Source: Dehalococcoidia bacterium (GTDB lineage: Bacteria > Chloroflexota > Dehalococcoidia > UBA1151 > UBA1328). Taken from it: a stretch of 8,060 nt of DNA. The stretch covers positions 1 to 8,060 of the forward strand of contig JASLNQ010000090.1 of NCBI GenBank assembly GCA_030745955.1, read 5' to 3'. This document shows, piece by piece, positions 5,795 to 8,060 of the stretch. Made by a program: the position numbers and the translations under genes. The first letter of the stretch is position 1; each line of letters starts with the position of its first letter. The notes under the pieces were generated by a model. That model did not search any database. It worked only from the letters and a program-made list of their open reading frames with translations, and was not told where the DNA came from.

Positions 5795-6460
5795 ATGGAT
5801 ACGGAAGCTACGTTCAGCACATTCCTGCTTGCAGCAGCCATTGCCTTCGCACTGGGTGCGGTTCCTGTCGCCTACATCGCAGGCCGGCTGAATGGCGTTA
5901 ACATCTTTAGGGTTGGCTCCCGCCAGGGGGGAGCGACCAACGTCTGGCGCGAAGTCTCCCGCAAGGTCGGCGTGCTGGTGGTGGCCGTCGACTCGGTCAA
6001 GGGGCTGCTCGCCATCGTCATCGCCAGGCAAATTGGGCTCGACGGCGCAGAACTCCTGGTCCCCGCGGTGGCAACAATCGCAGGCCACTGGAATTCCCCG
6101 TTCACCCGGTTCAAGGGTGGCGATGGAGTGTTGTCGCTGATTGGGGCGAGTATAGGTATCGCTCCGGTGGCGATACTCGGTCCGCTTACCCTTGCCCTTG
6201 CAATAGGCCTCGGCATGAACCGCAAGCTAAACCACCCGAGCCTCTGGGGCGGAGCTGCCGGTTTCCTCCTGTTCATAGGACTCTCGTTTATGCCCAATTC
6301 GAATACCGATCCCGCAGTCGTCTACGGCCTGACGGGTCTCGGAGTTGGCGTCATGCTCCACAGCATGTACTTCCACCGGCGGCACAGGGAGTACTTCCAC
6401 CTGGACGAGACCCTCGAAGAGGAGTCCGATCCCACCCTCAGGCAGGACGGTCTCGGCTAG
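5795..6460 (+). CDS. PlsY-like acyl-phosphate:glycerol-3-phosphate acyltransferase family protein, divergent active site
   Basis: PlsY moves an acyl chain from acyl phosphate to glycerol 3-phosphate in the inner membrane, the first step of phospholipid synthesis in many bacteria. The 221-residue product has the right length, about five to seven membrane helices and the family's motif order. Motif 1 is GAVPVAYIAGR to VGSRQGGATNVWRE (about 21-53), keeping Ser 42 and Arg 52 but with RQGG in place of GNIG. Motif 2 is GHWNSPFTRFKGGDGV (about 97-112), with Asp 110 where the phosphate-contacting Lys of GGKG is expected. Motif 3, normally HxxNIxRLxxGxE, is only loosely present as HRRHREYFHLDE (193-204), with no matching Asn. 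It could be an altered-substrate paralogue or an inactive relative. A canonical PlsY may lie elsewhere in the genome. It ends convergent to the anti-sigma gene. Confidence 0.8.
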   Translation: MDTEATFSTFLLAAAIAFALGAVPVAYIAGRLNGVNIFRVGSRQGGATNVWREVSRKVGVLVVAVDSVKGLLAIVIARQIGLDGAELLVPAVATIAGHWNSPFTRFKGGDGVLSLIGASIGIAPVAILGPLTLALAIGLGMNRKLNHPSLWGGAAGFLLFIGLSFMPNSNTDPAVVYGLTGLGVGVMLHSMYFHRRHREYFHLDETLEEESDPTLRQDGLG

Positions 6461-6494
6461 GTTTCAGGCCGCGTTCCGACCGCGAAAACGGCAC

Positions 6495-6518
6495 AAAAAA
6501 ACGGTGCTGGCTGCACCG
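6495..6518 (-). terminator. Intrinsic terminator of the anti-sigma gene
   Basis: CGGTGC (6502-6507) pairs perfectly with GCACCG (6513-6518) around a 5-nt loop. Read on the - strand the stem is followed by seven T (6501-6495), a strong rho-independent terminator, about 36 nt after the anti-sigma stop. On the + strand the stem is followed by CCTTTATT, so it may also weakly end the plsY-like transcript. Confidence 0.85.
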
Positions 6519-6554
6519 CCTTTATTCGAACCGGCCCTCGCGATTAGCGGGGAT

Positions 6555-6869
6555 TTATTCTTTTGTGATGTTGTCGATCTTGGTCCGGAGTGAATCCGGG
6601 ACCTCGCGTTGCGGGACCTGCCGCAGGAGCCCGACCGTCTGGGCCAGGCTGGTGAGCCAGCCATCGCAGTCGCTACAGAACCCGAGGTGGTGCCGGATGC
6701 GGGTGGTCAGCTCGGGAGTGACTTCTCCATCGATGAAATCCGAGGCGTTGTCGTGCACCTCACCGCAGTCGCCCATACCCTCTGCGCACGGATCGTCGGG
6801 GCTGTGCTGCTCGTCCCTGCCAATCAGTTTATCCACCCACGAGTCTGAGCCGGTCAAGTGATTCTCCAT
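6555..6869 (-). CDS. Soluble zinc-finger anti-sigma factor (zf-HC2/ZAS type)
   Basis: Binds and holds an ECF sigma factor inactive until a signal, often redox or envelope stress, releases it. From ATG 6869 the product has 104 residues. It carries the ZAS zinc site: Cys 35 in DCGEVHD, then H61-x3-C65-x2-C68 in HHLGFCSDCDGW, following the DFIDGEVTPEL segment typical of zf-HC2 domains. A further Cys lies at 28. There is no membrane segment, so it should be cytoplasmic, and with Cys-rich zinc coordination a thiol-redox response is plausible but unproven. The C-terminal segment (VPDSLRTKIDNI) is typical of these proteins. A GTG at 6887 in frame would add six residues. It is divergent from the sigma gene at 7208, its likely partner, rather than in the usual sigma/anti-sigma operon order. 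Confidence 0.85.
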   Translation of the reverse strand: MENHLTGSDSWVDKLIGRDEQHSPDDPCAEGMGDCGEVHDNASDFIDGEVTPELTTRIRHHLGFCSDCDGWLTSLAQTVGLLRQVPQREVPDSLRTKIDNITKE

Positions 6870-6966
6870 GCTGCTCACGATAACCACGAATACGCGTTAT
6901 CGGGCACTTAATCAGATGCAGTGTACGCGTAAACGGTACAAACAGCATAATTTATTCGTGACGGTC

Positions 6967-7088
6967 AATTCTATTTTCCAGCACGGGCCTCTCGGTTCTC
7001 GAACGGGACGGGGTACGGCGGGGCGCTTCGGGAGGGTCGGCGAATCGAGTTCGGCACATCGAAATGACGGTCGGAAAATACGAGAATT
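6967..7088. repeat. Long-spaced inverted repeat upstream of sigma gene
   Basis: AATTC-TATTTTCC (6967-6979) is the reverse complement of GGAAAATA-cga-GAATT (7073-7088), 13 matched pairs with a 3-nt insertion in the right arm. The arms enclose about 93 nt of GC-rich sequence. Each arm lies next to one copy of TGACGGTC. It could be paired binding sites for a regulator, or the closing stem of a structured RNA leader. Confidence 0.4.
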
Positions 7089-7111
7089 CAGGCAGCGCAC
7101 TTTCCCGTCTC

Positions 7112-7120
7112 TGGTATGGT
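7112..7120 (+). promoter_or_regulatory. Extended -10 candidate for the sigma gene
   Basis: TGGTATGGT fits TGn plus TATGGT (4 of 6 to TATAAT), about 24 nt downstream of the right arm of the inverted repeat. A start near 7127 gives a leader of about 80 nt to the ATG at 7208, or about 9 nt to the in-frame GTG at 7136. No -35 is evident, and I do not see the GGAAC/CGTC pair of an ECF-dependent promoter. Confidence 0.35.
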
Positions 7121-7207
7121 ATTTGAACTGATCCGGTGCCTGAGGATGCACGCATTGGGCTGGTTCTGAATCGACGTCGAAACCCTGTACACGACCTGCG
7201 ATACGTA

Positions 7208-7741
7208 ATGGACGCCCAAGAATTCGCGGATATTGCTGAGAAACACTCGGGATTCGTCTACAACGTCGCCTATCGCATGATGGGGAACCCCCACGACGCC
7301 GAGGAAGTGGCACAGGACGCCTTCGTTTCGGCCTTCAAGGCCCGTGACCGCTTCCGGGGCGAGGCGCAGCCCACAACCTGGCTGTACCGGATCACCGTGA
7401 ACGCGGCCCTCATGCGCATACGCAAGGACAAGCGCGGCAAGGAGATGACAGTCTCCGAGGATGCCCGTCCCGATGTGGCGTCGAAAAACTGGGCCGAATC
7501 GCCGGTTGCCGCCACGATGAACAGCGAACTGGGCAGTCGCATCGACGACGCCATCACCTCGCTGCCCGAAGACTTGCGAGTCGCGGTCATCCTGCGCGAT
7601 GTCCAGGGGTTGTCGAACCAGGAAGCGGCCGACGCTCTCGATGTTTCTGTTTCGGCGCTGAAGGCCAGGCTCCACCGGGGCCGCATCGTGTTGCGCGACT
7701 TACTCGGCCAGTACGTCAAAGAGCGCGCAGCTTCCAACTAG
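7208..7741 (+). CDS. RNA polymerase sigma factor, ECF (sigma-70 family) type
   Basis: Directs RNA polymerase to a small stress or signal regulon. From ATG 7208 the product has 177 residues, normal for ECF factors. Region 2 spans about residues 10-75: FVYNVAYRMMGNPHDAEEVAQDAFVSAF is shared with the SigE/RpoE group, followed by FRGEAQPTTWLYRITVN. Region 4 spans about 113-167: LPEDLRVAVILRDVQGLSNQEAADAL, then the helix-turn-helix with VSALKARLHRGR. There is no region 3, as expected. A GTG at 7136 is in frame, but the extra 24 codons have mixed third bases unlike the G/C-ending codons downstream, and ECF factors usually start close to region 2, so I chose 7208. No Shine-Dalgarno is visible for either start. 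The zinc-finger protein encoded divergently is the likely anti-sigma partner. Confidence 0.92.
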   Translation: MDAQEFADIAEKHSGFVYNVAYRMMGNPHDAEEVAQDAFVSAFKARDRFRGEAQPTTWLYRITVNAALMRIRKDKRGKEMTVSEDARPDVASKNWAESPVAATMNSELGSRIDDAITSLPEDLRVAVILRDVQGLSNQEAADALDVSVSALKARLHRGRIVLRDLLGQYVKERAASN

Positions 7742-7765
7742 CCGCTGCCGGTCCTGGCGCCAGTG

Positions 7766-7792
7766 AAAAACCCCGCGACTCGGCGGGGTTTT
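7766..7792. terminator. Bidirectional intrinsic terminator
   Basis: AAAACCCCGC (7767-7776) and GCGGGGTTTT (7783-7792) form a perfect 10-bp stem with loop GACTCG. On the + strand TTTTCTGTTT follows, ending the sigma gene 25 nt after its stop. On the - strand the stem ends in five T, so it also serves the convergent gene entering from the right. A second hairpin at 7817-7835 (CCGG pairs around AATGAA, with a bulge) lies between it and that gene. Confidence 0.93.
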
Positions 7793-7856
7793 CTGTTTCG
7801 TTCCCCTCTGCGGAATCCCCGGAATGAACCGGCGGGGTTATTAAGGCTATTGGCGG

Positions 7857-8060
7857 TCAGGCCTGCAGCTGGTACGAATCGAGGATGTCCTGGTCCGACC
7901 TGCTCGGTGCCTGTACCTGCAGCACCTCGAAGCGGTCCTGTAGCGACTGGCCCTTGAGCTTGTACACCACACCCAGCGGAATGCCGGGGCGGTCAAGCAG
8001 GTCGGCAGCGGCCTGGGCACTCGTCGGGTCGTGGTCCTCGGGGATCTCGTAAGCGAGGCC
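7857..8060 (-). CDS. Probable 2-oxoacid:ferredoxin oxidoreductase beta subunit, C-terminal fragment
   Basis: The reading frame enters from the right edge on the - strand, with 67 visible residues to TGA at 7859-7857. It reads GLAYEIPEDHDPTSAQAAAD, then LLDRPGIPLGVVYKLKGQSL and a Gln/Asp-rich tail. The HDPTxxxAA segment followed by IPLGVxYK resembles the end of the thiamine-diphosphate-binding beta subunit of pyruvate or 2-oxoglutarate:ferredoxin oxidoreductases, which oxidise a 2-oxoacid to acyl-CoA and reduce ferredoxin. The thiamine-binding GDG motif and cysteines would lie outside the window, so substrate and even the family are only probable. It converges on the sigma gene and shares its terminator. 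Confidence 0.6.
   Translation of the reverse strand, partial: GLAYEIPEDHDPTSAQAAADLLDRPGIPLGVVYKLKGQSLQDRFEVLQVQAPSRSDQDILDSYQLQA

Larger units (their letters stand above)
6888..7207. other. Divergent regulatory region between anti-sigma and sigma genes
   Basis: About 320 nt without a convincing gene. It holds an A/T-rich block near 6935-6980, then a very GC-rich block near 6981-7060, then the inverted repeat and promoter described separately. A + frame (6868-7131) runs through it but its product has no recognisable features and its composition is unlike the neighbours. The promoter of the anti-sigma gene must be here; I could not place it reliably. TGACGGTC occurs twice in the same orientation, at 6959-6966 and 7065-7072. 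Confidence 0.5.

Noticed and set aside
6995..7004. GTTCTCGAAC, resembling a tRNA T-arm
   Set aside because: No acceptor, D or anticodon arms can be assembled around it; the match is a short palindrome by chance.
6868..7131. 87-residue + frame in the anti-sigma/sigma gap
   Set aside because: No ribosome binding site, no domain, and third bases not G/C biased like real genes here. It begins inside the opposite-strand anti-sigma gene.
7136..7207. GTG start that would lengthen the sigma factor by 24 residues
   Set aside because: Roughly half of its codons end in A/T, unlike the body of the gene, and ECF factors rarely have such an extension. Kept as an alternative because the -10 candidate lies just upstream.
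7763..7957. 64-residue + frame after the sigma gene
   Set aside because: Starts inside the bidirectional terminator and runs antisense to the partial oxidoreductase gene.
1..8060. CRISPR arrays, insertion sequences, rRNA or tRNA genes
   Set aside because: I looked for regularly spaced repeats, transposase motifs with terminal inverted repeats and RNA gene signatures and found none.

Overview
The window is GC-rich, with strong third-position G/C in its genes. It reads as a stretch of chromosome from a free-living, Gram-negative-like or monoderm-relative bacterium that makes c-type cytochromes by System I (Ccm). The protein variants resemble those of non-proteobacterial lineages: a CcmE with a Cys-x3-Tyr haem site, a CcmA with an LSHG signature and a histidine near the Q-loop, a CcmD-like tail, a divergent PlsY paralogue, and a probable 2-oxoacid:ferredoxin oxidoreductase. 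My best guess is a Chloroflexota-type organism. That is inference from motif resemblance only. I see no mobile elements, CRISPR arrays, tRNA or rRNA genes.

Left block, + strand, 2-4280: the 3' part of a 6-phosphofructokinase gene is followed after 14 nt by ccmA, then ccmB (4-nt overlap). A 113-nt gap with a hairpin and an extended -10 sequence precedes ccmC. Next comes a secreted or membrane protein whose C-terminal ~40 residues look like CcmD (TTGA overlap), then ccmE. A 13-codon ORF sits between the last two and ends in an ATGA overlap with the ccmE start. CcmAB and CcmC would move and load haem, the CcmD-like tail would help release holo-CcmE, and CcmE would carry the haem. The ligation genes (ccmF, ccmH, ccmG/I) are not in the window; the cluster stops at a convergent MFS gene.

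Middle block, 4305-6460: an MFS_3-type exporter on the - strand is divergent from a plsY-like gene on the + strand. The PlsY-like protein has lost several residues that are nearly invariant in the family.

Right block, 6495-8060: an ECF-type sigma factor (+) and a soluble zinc-finger anti-sigma factor (-) are transcribed away from each other across about 320 nt of non-coding DNA that holds a long inverted repeat and an extended -10 sequence. Both genes end at intrinsic terminators. The terminator after the sigma gene is bidirectional and shared with a convergent partial gene at the right edge, probably a 2-oxoacid:ferredoxin oxidoreductase beta subunit.

A theme across the window is extended -10 elements (TGnTAnnnT) without an obvious -35, together with starts that lack a Shine-Dalgarno sequence. 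This suggests frequent leaderless or near-leaderless transcripts.
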